Position numbers and translations under genes: made by a program. Under the pieces are notes generated by a model that had not been told where the DNA came from, ran no database searches, and was given only the letters and a program-made list of their open reading frames with translations. A stretch of 64,000 nt of DNA from positions 186,001 through 250,000 of the forward strand of contig JADFUC010000849.1 in NCBI GenBank assembly GCA_019722365.1, given 5' to 3'. Positions 49,680 to 61,700 of this stretch are shown in pieces (position 1 is the stretch's first letter; every line of letters starts with the position of its first letter). This stretch comes from Lithospermum erythrorhizon (lineage: Eukaryota; Streptophyta; Magnoliopsida; Boraginales; Boraginaceae).

Positions 49680-51780
49680 ATGTTGTAATTACAAGTCACA
49701 AACCCTTAAAACTTGTTGCAAACCCTTTAAGTTGTTCCAAACTCTTGAATTTGTTCCAAACCCTTGATTTCGTCATACCTTAGATAGTAAGTCCATACTC
49801 TAACATCTTTTTATAGCTCAATTCAATATTAAAATGATATTAATACAATTAGAAATGGTTTCAAGAAAAAAAAATTCAAGTTTTAGCTATTTTATATAAT
49901 AAACCCCACACACAGGGATCGAAGCAGGCTGACATTTATTACACATATAAATCAATAAATAGTCATGATTGTTTCAATTATTTCTTGATATTTATTTTTA
50001 ATTACTTCAAAATTTTATTATATAAAGAATACTATATTAATGCATTTGTAATATTATTAATATCCAGTAAAGAAAATTTAACATTAAACAACTTCTATTA
50101 TATAATTAAAAGATTTACATACAATGTAACAATAATATATTAATTGCATGTTGTACTTTTTTCAATATAATATTAATATTTCGTATTAAATAATTTTCAT
50201 AGTTTATAATTTATTGATGCATGTGACTACTTTAAAAATTATAATATGTTGTTAATAAAAGATTAACATGGTTCAATGATTTGTGCCTATCTTTCTACCC
50301 TAGAGGTCCAATGTTCAAATGACTCTACAAGCATATTACTTTTGAAAGTAAACTAAAACCACCTACTAAATTTTGGTCCAAAGTCTTAAACGGGGCCCGA
50401 TTAAAACTAACAGTGCCCACTAAGGCCCGTCAGCTCCTTTAAAAGGGTTTTGTGGGGGGCCCAATATATTGTTAATAGGCCTTCCGAGCTCGATTTGTTA
50501 AGGAGTTGGGGCCATGGAATTGCTGCCGTGTCAGCGGGCAGATTCGATTCGATCTGCCCGGCATCCTGGCGGCCTGCGTCACGTGCATAAGGTTCAAGTG
50601 GTGCTATCTGGCCGTCGAGGTTAGGCTGCTTGAGCGGACCGAACTATGAACGCTTTGGAGTTGGTCCGCCAAGGTTGTCGAACTAAGTTCGATTAGGTCC
50701 GATTTACTGCGAACCGAGGAGTTCGAGAAGTTGATCAGCGTCAATTTTTCGACTTATTATTATTTCGATTTGGTCCCGAATTTGCGGCGGTTATGAATTG
50801 ATCAGCTTGATAAATTGAGTTCTGAGTGAATTTCCAAACTCGAATTTACATGAATCCAATTTTATCACATAAGCCAATTGAGTTACTAATTCAAATCCCA
50901 AAAATCAAACATCAAATTGAAAATAAAATTGATCCAAAAACAATTCAATACCTAAATGATATCCTAATTAAAATCTAAAAATCAAAACATAGTTGAAACA
51001 ATCACAATTAAGCCTAATTGAATAACTAATTTCATTACCGGTCATGCTAGAGTGATTTTGGTATGGCAGTTTAGGAATCGGCAAAGGATAGAGTCGAAGA
51101 GATGGCGGAATTTGGGGCAGCGAGGGAAGGAGTTTTTCTTTGAAAAGAAAAAAAAGACAACTCATTGTAAAAAGAACCTAGCACAAGAATTGATCGTAAA
51201 CGATATTGTAGTATAGCTTATTCCTCACTTTGATTTTTTCTTAACTTTATTATGTAGATTTTATTTTTCAAACAAAATATTTAACCTAATTTTGAGTCAA
51301 TAGCTCATTCATATATTTTTTGTTTCGGAGGGGGAAAGTTTTTGGGTAGTACGGAACTGAGGGTAGGAAGAGGAAGGGTTGGGAACTGAGTTCAATTAGT
51401 AGTGGCATTGACATATGTGCTGAGCATAAGTGGACCTGTAGCTAGTTAGAGTTAACCGTGGGCCTTTTAATAGTTGACGATCGGATCGAACTAAATCGAA
51501 CCGGTCCGGTTGAACCTTCAATTTTAACTTTGAGTTTGCGTTTGCATGTGCGAACCGAGTCACAAGCCAAATAATGCGAGTCAAATCGAACTTTTCTGTT
51601 CGTTTTGTATAGTGATCACATTTGTTTCTTTCAAAATCCCAAACATTGGAGTCTTCTTTAAATATTAAGTAATCAGTTGATAATAATATAAAGAATATTA
51701 AAGAATAAATATTCAAGTTCAGTGGATAAATTTCAATTTCAGTCATAAAGTTAATAACAAAATCTGAAAGATACGATAAT
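49680..51780. other. Intergenic stretch with a GC-rich island
   Basis: The part at 50385-50770 is markedly GC-richer than its surroundings. It contains an imperfect hairpin with arms GGGCAGAT and ATCTGCCC (about 50537-50560). No gene is supported. Frames at 50968-51165 and 51396-51746 have no family resemblance. Confidence 0.4.
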
Positions 51781-51797
51781 TTAGATTCGATACCATT

Positions 51798-54306
51798 TCA
51801 TAAGAAATTGACTAATACGGAAGATGAAGAAGCCTGTTGTTCGAGTTGTTGTTTTGTTCTGCTAATCAACTCATCAGATAAAACTCTTCTATCCAATGGT
51901 AATATTTTCTCCACCATTTTTCCAACATCGTAGAAACAGTATGCAGTAAATATATTCATTTTTTTAAGAGTAGGAGCACATCTTACAAATTTCTTTTTGG
52001 GCAGTATCAAACTTAAATCCATCGAGCATCACGGATTCTAAATGAACACACGTAGGGAGCACTTCTGCATTTGTTGCTTTATAGCTCAGCGGGCAATGTA
52101 AATTTTTTTAATATATTGCTAATGCATGATGAATAAAAGCTTGCAATTTTTTAATATATTCACAAAACTAAGCTTCAATGATAACTTACTGAAAACTCAA
52201 ATTTAGATAAATTTGGGTAGATTGCAATCATATATATATAATATTTCGTAGATCAAGTGATCCTTTAATAACATGCAGAGATAGCACACCAAGATTCCAG
52301 AGTGTAGGCATCTCCATTTGTAGATATTGAACCTGATAATATATATTCAATTAAAAAAATATCATAAACTATTAGGTTGTTTGATATGTTGTAATGGAAT
52401 GGGTAACATTTGATTTCATTGCTTAGTTTGATATTTAAATCTTTATTTGATTCGAATTATGTCAGCATTCACGTATGGGATATTAAAATAATTACCCCTG
52501 TATGGTGGTATTAGCTAATGAAATATACACAAGTTATTAACACTATAAATATAATATATATATATATGTATGTAATATAATATTAAATATAAATATTATA
52601 TTAACTATACTATTATGATGCATATATATAATTTTTTAATTTATGCAATATAATTAACTAATCAGTATGTATAGGTGAATACTATTTAATGCAGAAAATT
52701 ATAGTAGAAAATATTTTTATAATAAAATATAGAACATTATAATTTTATAAATATATTAGTATTGTTCAAAATTTAAAGTACTCATATACTTTAAAGAAAT
52801 AATATCTAAATTATGTTAAAATCTATAATTCTAATGAATATCTTAATTTGAATTTCTTTGAATTTTTTTGAAAAATATATTTAAATTAATATTTTATAAT
52901 ATTAGTTTAAAACTAAAGTATATTTTGAAAATACTACTATTTACTTTAAAATATATACTTGAAATGAATATATTAATATTATTTTATCTGATTATTTTAT
53001 ATTCCCTCCGTTTTTTTATTTGTCATTCTAGCAATTTACAGATTAAGAAATATTAAAAGTAGTCAAAATTTACATTGAAAATGTAGAATGACAATTATTT
53101 AAAAATATATCATTGGTTGGTTTATAAAAAATTAGTCAAAAAGTAAGTGAAATATAGAAGTGCAAGCTTTTTATCACTGAAATAAATAAATATTTTTGGC
53201 TTAAAAAATTTGAAATTTAGAACAACTAAATAAAAAAAATGGAGAGGTAGTAATAAATAAAAAAAATTACTTAAGAATCTATAATTAATAATTTATATAC
53301 TTTAATATATATTTGTTTATATTATTTATTCTTATTATCATATCGAAATGTAAGATAAATTATTTGATTCCTAAAACATATCAAACAAAATAATTGGATT
53401 GTTCAAAACAAATAAAATTTCTTTATGTACATTTAAATTTCTAGAAAAATTCATTCGAATTATCTTGAGTCGTTTATTAAATACCAAACACACCCTTAAT
53501 ACTTAGAAAATGAGTAAAAATAATCGAGAATTAGATTTCTTAGATTAGGAAGATATGAAGTTAAAAAGGATAACGCACAATTACCAATGTAGCAAAAAAT
53601 TTCAAGATTAGGAGCAGAGGCACCTATCACATGTTCAGAATATACTATGATCAGAATCCTCAATTCCAGTGAATTAACAAACAAGTTATTTGGAAGTCTA
53701 CAAAATCTTAACTTTAAGAATCTGAGTTGTGGACAGGACGACAAGATGCTTTCAACTTCCCCATTAACTAACGGAACAAAGGTCAAAATCAGATTCTTCA
53801 AAGAATTAGATAAACCTTGAAACTTTGGTTATAGGACAAATTCACATTTTCCAACATGCATGCACTCAAAAGAATCTTGAAAGGAACCACAGGAAGCTTG
53901 TCCTCGGTAATATTAATCAGCCCATTGTCACAACATAAACAAAGATCCAGGTTTCCAACATCCATCTCCGTAGGTGAACATGAAATTCCCTCATCATACA
54001 AAACGTCAAACGTAAATGATTTCATGGGGATGCCAGAGCGAAGTTGTAAAAATTTATCAACATCAGTTACAAATCTCTGCTTATAACGGTGGCAATATCT
54101 ACACTCGGTCCGAGTTACAAAGTAAAAGATTTTATGAATAGATCTTTCCTTATACATTTCATGGTAATCAAATTTCAAATTAGATACAATAAAGTTTTCT
54201 CCAGCTACTCGACAAAACAGAAGTACGAACTGCATCTTTCATATCCAAATAAGAAATCTCATTTGATAAGCGACTAATGTAGTCTTTTTCGGTACTAGTA
54301 TGTTCC
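51798..54306 (-). pseudogene. F-box/LRR/FBD gene remnant, frameshifted
   Basis: F-box proteins of this class select substrates for SCF ubiquitin ligases. On the - strand the F-box remains at 54306-54190 as DYISRLSNE, then SYLDMKDAVRTSVLSSSW, with the I-L-x-H-I part apparently deleted. A frameshift follows, and the LRR-leading part runs in another frame at about 54190-53820 (VSNLKFDYHEMY, then RSGIPMKSFTF). A second frameshift lies near 53818, before KNLILTFVPL and the LRR piece ILSSCPQLRFLKLRFCRLP. A possible exon at 52335-52250 has LQMEMPTLWNLGVLSLHVIK. The FBD end lies at about 52070-51798 (LESVMLDGFKFDTAQKE, then a frameshift, then FVRCAPTLKKMNI). No intact start was found. With three frameshifts it cannot make a full protein. 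Confidence 0.75.
53002..53250. mobile_element. Stowaway-like MITE inside the F-box pseudogene
   Basis: The tips are TTCCCTCCGTTTTTTTATTTG at the left and AAATGGAGAGGTAG at the right, flanked by TA (53000-53001 and 53251-53252). Size is 249 bp. The inner arms are only partly complementary. It lies between the LRR piece and the FBD piece, probably in a former intron. Confidence 0.65.
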
Positions 54307-54309
54307 GAA

Positions 54310-55095
54310 CATTATTATATACAATATAAATAAATTACAAATTAGATTATAAAAATAGATAATACGAACAAATATTGAGCAGTTTCTATTAACAAGCTAA
54401 ACGCCAATGATAAAAAATTCTATACATTCAAATTTATACACGTTTCCAATAAAACATACAAAAAAAAAAATCTATTTTTGAATTTATAGAAACGTAATTT
54501 TGAAATTAGTTTCCAAAGAACATAACTGAGTTTAAAAGTTTTTTTTAGGAACATAGAAATAAAAAGAAAATGTATCCACTAATTTTTGTCAAAACTTTAT
54601 AGCTAAATTAAATATATAACAATATTTAATGACTTAATATAATTATATATTTATGTCATTATCTAGTTTATATGGCAAGATAGAAATATACTAATGTAAT
54701 AACTCAAGAAAAAATTCCGATATATATAGCATGCAGCTCACACTTCTTGATAATTACAAACTAGCAAGTGATAATAGTCTCTGAAATTGACCATTGGATG
54801 TCATTCCTGAAACAAAATATGATTAAAGAAAACCAAATTATAAGATATTCTTGGAGATTAAACTGCCAGGGAAACTTAATAACACATAATATTCAATAAA
54901 AGCAAGCTTTATCTTCAATTGAATTAAAAAAAACTTGAATGAATTGTTGCAAACATTATCTTAAAAATATTTTATTACATAATACTTCCTCATATAAAAG
55001 CAATTCAGTCAAAAAGTTGCAATCTTGGAGATTAAACTGCCAAGAGAACTTAATAAATTCATAAATATTTGCAAGCAAACGGATGCGTTCTTGAA
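54310..55095. other. AT-rich intergenic stretch
   Basis: GGAGATTAAACTGCCA-G-GAACTTAATAA occurs twice, at about 54854 and 55027, marking a diverged duplication of about 173 bp. No gene is seen. Confidence 0.5.
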
Positions 55096-55263
55096 AGGGC
55101 AGTAAAGGAACCGAACCCTACCGAACAGCTCGGCTCGATGTAAAATCCTCGAATCCCAAAATAAAAGGCTCGGCTCGAGTTCATTCGAGCCTTGTTAAAA
55201 TTCGAGCCGAACGCATTCGAATATGTTCGGCTCGAAATTTTCTAAGATTCTGACATCTCTTAG
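55096..55263. repeat. Hairpin-bearing small element, possibly hAT-type
   Basis: TTCGAGCCGAAC (55201-55212) and GTTCGGCTCGAA (55225-55236) form a perfect 12-bp stem. A second stem GGCTCG/CGAGCC lies nearby. The outer sequences (AGGGCAGTAAAGGAACCGAA and TGACATCTCTTA) recall common non-autonomous hAT ends, but they do not match each other well. Confidence 0.45.
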
Positions 55264-56660
55264 GTTGGATTTGTGTGAATTGCATGAGAGAAAGAGATTG
55301 GATTTGGGGGTTTAAATGGGTTGGGTTTATGTCATGGGCCGACCTGGTCTCATATATTAGTCATGGGCTCATGGTCCATGGTCTGAGGTTAAAATTTGAA
55401 AATCTTTCGACTTAGTTCGATGAATATTAATTATTATGGTCTCTCTCTCATAATCTCAATTCTCATATACGACTTTGTTCTTGCCCCATTTACATTATGG
55501 AAACACATTTACAGACTCTAATATGTCACTAATCCAAGCATATACATGATTCCCATGAACTAAAGAAAGAGTCACAACTCACAAGTTGCATGAGGACATA
55601 AGAAATGAAAAATAACCACTAAAATTAATTTAATAATTACGGATATTCATGTACGATTAAAAAATATACTGATAATAATAATAAGGAAAGGAAATATTTC
55701 ACTTTGTTCATTGACGTTGACCCCTCAACTTTTTATTGGCATTTACCCCAAATTAGCAAGCAAAAAAATCACATTGAAATAAAGGAACACGAAACCTACT
55801 AATATCTTCCGTATTGCAACAAAAACGTTCACCTCCTCAACCGTTTCAATTGAAAAACATGGACATTTCCTACTCACCTATCTCTATCCTTCACCCCCTC
55901 TTCACCCCCTCATCACGTTATGGTGAGTTGAGATCGGAATATCGGGTAGTGTATTACATTTAATGTGTCGCTATTTATTACTTTTAATTGCCATCAAACA
56001 ACAAATGTCTTGCTTATAAGTCTTAAATTAATTTTAATAAATATAAAAATGACATTTGTCATTATCTTAACCTCTCATAACAAATATTATCATTTAAAAT
56101 ATAACAGACGATTCAAATTAATACGAGTGTTCATAAGTCATACGTCATCCACCATCCATTACCTCTTTGCCGGTTTGCCCTGTATTTCCTGCTACATTTA
56201 TTTCCCCTTCCCCACATCTTCACATGTTCACGGATCTGTTGGTTTTGTACATAAAGCAGATAGGACATACATTTCCATTCCATAAGTAAACATCCTTTTT
56301 TCTTACTTGTTATAACCTGCCCCAATCAGGGATAGATTAAATGAATACGTCGGTTCATATGACCATTATCTTTTGGAAGTTATCTACTTGCAATATTTTG
56401 AACCATAATCATGCTAACTTCTTTTCAACTTAAATTAATCCCAGATTAAATATTCCCTAATAAAGAAATTAGTGTAGTATTCCAAAAGTTGGAAATTTAT
56501 ATTGCAACCATATAGAAACAAGTAGTGTGTCAATTACACATTTAGAATGACATAAATTGGATATTTGGAAGGAAAGATCGCATATAGTGTTGCCATCCAA
56601 ATCGATTGCTCGATACTCATTTAAACACATGTCGTCTGAGCAATGTCACTCATATTTTTT
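55264..56660. other. Intergenic stretch
   Basis: No gene is recognised. A 106-codon frame at 55965-56285 has no family resemblance. Confidence 0.45.
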
Positions 56661-57092
56661 AGGTTAAATTTTATTTAGGCATCTGAACTATAAAAATCAT
56701 TTCAAATAGGCACTTAAACTTTTCAACATTTTGGCAGCCAAACCTCTGGAAAACGTCTTTTTAGCACCTGAACTCCACTATAACAAGTAAACCTAAGGGC
56801 AAACAGACACATTATATATATTAAACGTTATGGGTTGAAGATGATGTGTTTTAAATATTGACTCAATTAAGTTTTTATTATCTAAAAAATGACCCATAAC
56901 GTTTAATATATATAATGTGTCGATTTTGCCCTTAGTTTTACTTATTACAGTGAAGTTCGGGTGCCAAAAAGACATTTTTCAGAAGTTCATGTGTCAAAAA
57001 TCATCCCCAACTGCCTATTTAAAAGATTGAAAAGTTTAAATGTCTATTTGAAATGATTTCCGTAATTTAGGTGCTTGGATGAAATTTAGCCT
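56661..57092. mobile_element. Foldback MITE, 432 bp, with 7-bp target duplication
   Basis: Nearly the whole element is an inverted repeat. The inner arms contain TATATATTAAACGTTATGGG and its reverse complement, then CTAAGGGCAAA and TTTGCCCTTAG. Further out are AAATCATTTCAAATAG and its reverse complement, and the tips AGGTTAAATTT and AAATTTAGCCT. ATTTTTT flanks both sides (56654-56660 and 57093-57099). The right arm has a roughly 20-bp insertion near 56995. No coding capacity. Confidence 0.85.
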
Positions 57093-57099
57093 ATTTTTT

Positions 57100-58230
57100 A
57101 TATATATGTTCCTTTGGATTCAATCAAAATTATAGTTGTCATTAAAGTATCAAATAAAGTATATGAACTATGTATAACGTGAATAGAGTTTAATGACGAA
57201 GGTGTATTATATAAAAAAAAGAACATTTTTCATAATATAACTATTACACCAACTTAAAAATAACAACTTCACTTACTTTCCAACAAAAAGAATGACTTTA
57301 GACACGTAAGTTTTCATGGTAGCGTGAAGAAACACATTTTTACAGTAACTACAAAGTAAATCTTCCCTATATTTTTTCTAAATTCCATTTTTGTCATTGC
57401 ACGTTCTCGAATTCGAAGCTATATAATGTGGCCAATTTTTTCTTTTTTAAAAAATAACCTTTGTTATTGCGACTATTCAAATTTAAAACCTCATCATTGA
57501 TACTAGTTATATTCCATGACCTGCAGGCAAGCCTGGTAGTCCAAGCGCACCCATGCATGGCCAGAATCCTGCAGAGAGCACCAAAAAGCGGGGACTTTTG
57601 AGTTCTGGTCGAATAGAAGGTTTGAGGAGTTCGATTCGATTTATGAAAAATTTGAAGGTTGAGTTCCGTTGACGGTTCAAGATTAGGAGTCGTTCGAGTT
57701 AAACAGGGAACATTCGAATAGTCTACTCCGTCATTTATTTGATCGTGTTGTAACAAATTTTAACTTATTCGCTTTTTCTTAGCATTCGTATAGAGATTGT
57801 CTGACTTTATTTTTTGATCTTTTCAGCATGTCGTAATAAATTAATTTTTATTTTCATGATTAATTAAAGTATTTTGTGATAAAGTTTCTTTTTAGGATAT
57901 ATTAGTAATATTAATCAATCTCTTAATAAAATATTTTTTACGCCAATAATGTCCGGCTGGTTTTGAAGCGAAATCGAACCTTTGCCTAGAGCTTGACCGA
58001 ACATAAAAATATTGTCCAGTATTTCGCTACGTCGAATCAAACTTTTAATGTCGATCTTAGTGGCCTACCCTGACCCATATTACTGTCCTCTTCCTATAAA
58101 AGAAACGTTTTTTCATAATATTTGATCAGACCATCCACTACCCACTGCCCATCTTCTTTCTACGTGCAATTAATCTTCATGATGATGAATTGATGATAAA
58201 CACATAAACCATTTACGTAAAAAATAAAAT
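57100..58230. other. Intergenic stretch upstream of the ABCG32-like gene
   Basis: No gene is recognised. The 120-codon frame on the - strand (57394-57756) shows no family resemblance. TTCGA-rich sequence at 57600-57720 and 57960-58050 resembles the hAT-like debris seen elsewhere. Confidence 0.45.
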
Positions 58231-58234
58231 AAAA

Positions 58235-58260
58235 ATATATATATATATATATATATATAT
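58235..58260. repeat. (AT)13 microsatellite
   Basis: An uninterrupted run of 13 AT dinucleotides lies about 40 bp upstream of the proposed TATA box. Confidence 0.95.
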
Positions 58261-58301
58261 GAAAAGTCAAAAAGAATGCATGAAAAAAGCAGCTAGGTTG
58301 C

Positions 58302-58308
58302 TATAAAT
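58302..58308 (+). promoter_or_regulatory. Probable TATA box of the ABCG32-like gene
   Basis: TATAAAT within GCTATAAATGC is the best TATA match upstream of the start codon. Transcription would begin near 58335 and the 5' UTR would be about 375 bases. Confidence 0.5.
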
Positions 58309-58439
58309 GCAGTGTTTATTAATAAATATACTGCTCAACTACTTCTTCAATCAACACTAACTCCCCCACATGCAGTTCTTCATACAGATAAAGACCATTA
58401 GTTAATGCATGTTATTGAATTCTCGAAAATTTGTTTTTT

Positions 58440-58615
58440 AGTTCAAAGAAATTAGTATTGATGTTGATCATATAATGCATTTGGTCCCAGCTCGAGTTAA
58501 ACACCTCCTTTTTTGCTAACCAAATTATTGAAAAAATGGGGTTTTGATTTAAGGACATTGGTGTTGATATTAATGCATTTGGTCCCACTTTGAGTTAAAC
58601 ACTTGTAGACCACTT
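58440..58615 (+). repeat. Duplicated segment in the predicted 5' UTR
   Basis: AATGCATTTGGTCCCA followed by GAGTTAAACAC occurs at about 58474 and again at about 58572, about 100 bp apart. TTGATGTTGAT or TTGATATTAAT precedes each copy. Confidence 0.75.
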
Positions 58616-58711
58616 TTGTTGTTGTTGGTAGTACTAAAAGTCCATTTTAGTTCAATATTTTAGGTATTGGAGGAAGTTGGTTTGCTGTAAGAGGTGTTGT
58701 TGTGGTGGAAA

Positions 58712-61700
58712 ATGTGGAATTCTGGGGGGGATTTAACGTCGAGGGCGGAGTCGTTTAGGGAGGGAGGGGATGATGAGGAGGCACTGACATGGGCAGCATT
58801 GGAGAGGTTGCCTACTTATGGAAGAGTAAGGAGAGGTTTGTTTAGGAATATTGTTGGAGATGTCAGGGAGATTGATGTGGAGAAGATGGAGGTTGAGGAA
58901 CAGAAGGTGGTGTTGGATAGGCTTATGAGCTCTGTTGATGGTGATTGGGAGAAGTTCTTTCGAAGAATTCGATGTCGATTTGATAGGTTTGTAAATCCAT
59001 TTTATGTTTACTTTCAGGTTGTTTGTTTTATGTAATTGAGCTTATTTGGTGAATTATTTTGTGTTGAATTGAGCATTTGGTTTGTGAATTATTTCTATAG
59101 TTACTTTCAGGTTATTTTTTTCTGAAATTGAGCTCATTTGGTGAATTTGTTTGTGTAAAATTGAACTTTTGTGTAATACTTGTTTGTGTAGAATTGAACT
59201 TTTGTGTAATGGACTAATTAACATATACAAAATAAAAACTTAAAATGTGACAATCTTTTTTGGGGTGGAGTGACTATATTTGAACTTGATGGTTTCCATA
59301 TATTTGTTTGTTTGGCTGTGGGAGAAGTTCTTTGTCCTAGCTCGATGTCGTTTTAGTAGGTTTGTGAATCAATTTTATACATACTTTCAGGTTGTTTGTT
59401 TCCTGTAATTGAGCTCATTTGGTGAATTTGTTTGTGTAGACTTGGAATTTTGTACAAGTACCCCGATCCATCAAAAAATGATTGTTAAGTTTGATTTTCA
59501 ATGATCAAAATTAACGAACTTCGCGGACTTGATTTAACATATTCAAAATCAAAATTCAAAACTTGACAGTCTTTTTTGGGAAGCAGGGAGTAATTTGAAC
59601 TTGATGATTTCCATATATTTTTTTGTTTGGCTGTGGGTGGAACCAGAATAATTACTTGAGAAACAAGATCAAATGACGTGTGCCTTCATTTTGCAGAAGA
59701 GGGGCATTCGCTTGCCTTTTTCATCTTCCCTCATATTAATGTAACTGTAATTTTTTTTGTCTGCAATCGATCACTAACAGAAGGGTTATGAGTTCTGCTA
59801 TGATCTTCATAACAAAAAAGTTGAAAACTTTGTGGATGTCACAAGTGAGCTCTGATTAAAGTAAACCTAAAATACTTGTTTCCTCTTAGTAATGTGCTTA
59901 TGGTTGTTATGCCATTGTCCTATTTCATATACATTCCTAAGATAAGAATCTACCCGTAAAGTAGTAAAGAAGGATCCTACCTTTCTCCAATTAGTCCTCT
60001 TTGGATTGTCGAGGTATGTTTTATGGGTGCCGATTCTTACTTAGAAAAAACTGCTTCAGAACTCTCTGGTCATTCCTATGATCTAAGATTCAATGTTTAC
60101 TTAAAACTTATATATTTGTTCAGGCACAAATAACCAAATTTTGCTTCAAAAGTTTTCACTTTTTGACAATGGTTTCTGGTTATCCTAATGTTTTGAACAT
60201 GAGGCGGGATCCAAGAAATTTAGTTAAATATTAAATTCTTATATTTTCAAAATAGGTTAGGGCTAATTTAAAAGGTTCGACATGTCGTAGTTACATGATT
60301 CTTACTAATTTTAAGTACTTGAGATCAAATAAGCTTAAAAACTTGGTTAATTCAACAACAAAATCAAATGGTCCATCCCATAAAGATGAACGGATATTGT
60401 ATACGGTGGCATATTACTGTGCAGATTTCTTCCTTTTCTGTTGCCTCTGAATATGGTACCCACTCTGTTCATCAACCTTCGCCTGTTGAGTTCTTATACT
60501 AGAGGAGTTCCTAATTTGATGGAGGGATAATTGTAGATCTAGGAATACCTGTTATAATGCCTGTCACATAGTGCAAATTAAGCAAAAAAAATAAAAAAGG
60601 GACAGGTGGTATCATATGGATTGGGAGTTGAGATATAGCTCGAGTTTCCTTTCATCTTATGGACTTTTAAATATTTTTGTGTTTCTCTAATGCATTACTT
60701 ATACTTTTATCTTGCAGAGTTGAAATAGAGTTTCCCAAGATTGAAGTTAGATTTGAACATTTGACAGTCGAGTCTTTTGTTCATGTTGGTAGCAGAGCAT
60801 TGCCTACTCTTCCGAATTTTATCTGCAACATGAGTGAGGTATCATCGACATCTCTGTATATAATTTTGTTAAGAGTTAAGACTTGATTATGTCTCATTTG
60901 ATGCTATCTCTTGATTCTTTCTCTTTTATCGCAAAACCCAGGCTCTCCTGAGGCAGCTAAGATTATCCTCTGGTAAAAGAACGAAATTGACAATTCTAAG
61001 TGACATTAGTGGAATCATTCGACCTTCCAGGTAACTAACACTATTAAAAGTTACATAACCCTGAAGTTCGTTCTGGCATTTGATTGAATATGTAATGAAT
61101 ATCAGTGTCATTTGTTAGATTAACACTTCTGTTGGGCCCTCCAAGTTCTGGAAAGACGACTCTTCTACTGGCCCTTGCTGGGCGTCTTAACTCTGATCTG
61201 AAGGTAGAGCAATCAGATCATTTTAAAATCTTGGACATACGTATTCAGAATTGTAGTTAAATACTAGGTTTTGTCTCAAATAAAGAGATCAACTGAAACA
61301 TTTATTCATGTGAAGGTCTCAGGGAAAGTTTCATACAACGGTCATTCTCTTAATGAGTTTGTCCCACAAAGGACTTCCGCTTATGTAAGTCAAGAAGACT
61401 GGCATATAGCAGAGATGACTGTAAGAGAGACTCTTGATTTTGCCGCTCAATGTCAGGGTGTTGGATTTAATTATGGTAATTCTGAAAATAAACTAAACTA
61501 TGAAATGCTTAGAACACATGGTTCTGAACTACTTTGGATCATTGAACAGATATGCTCATGGAACTAACAAGAAGGGAAAAGATGGCTGGTTTGAAACCCG
61601 ATGAAGATCTTGACATTTTTATGAAGGTACCAATATGTTCTGCAAATATCATTATTTTAGATATAAATACTTTGTTTTTTGAAATTGTTCCACAAATTTG

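Noticed and set aside
52078..52096. TAGCTCAGCGGGC, which resembles the D-arm box of a tRNA
   Set aside because: There is no B box or acceptor stem. The site lies in an intron-like stretch of the F-box pseudogene.
53856..54277. Two + strand frames of 76 and 62 codons
   Set aside because: They are antisense shadows of the F-box pseudogene.
58694..58711. In-frame upstream GTG that lengthens the first ABCG32-like frame by six codons
   Set aside because: Plant nuclear genes rarely start at GTG, and the ATG at 58712 gives the MWNS start expected for ABCG32.
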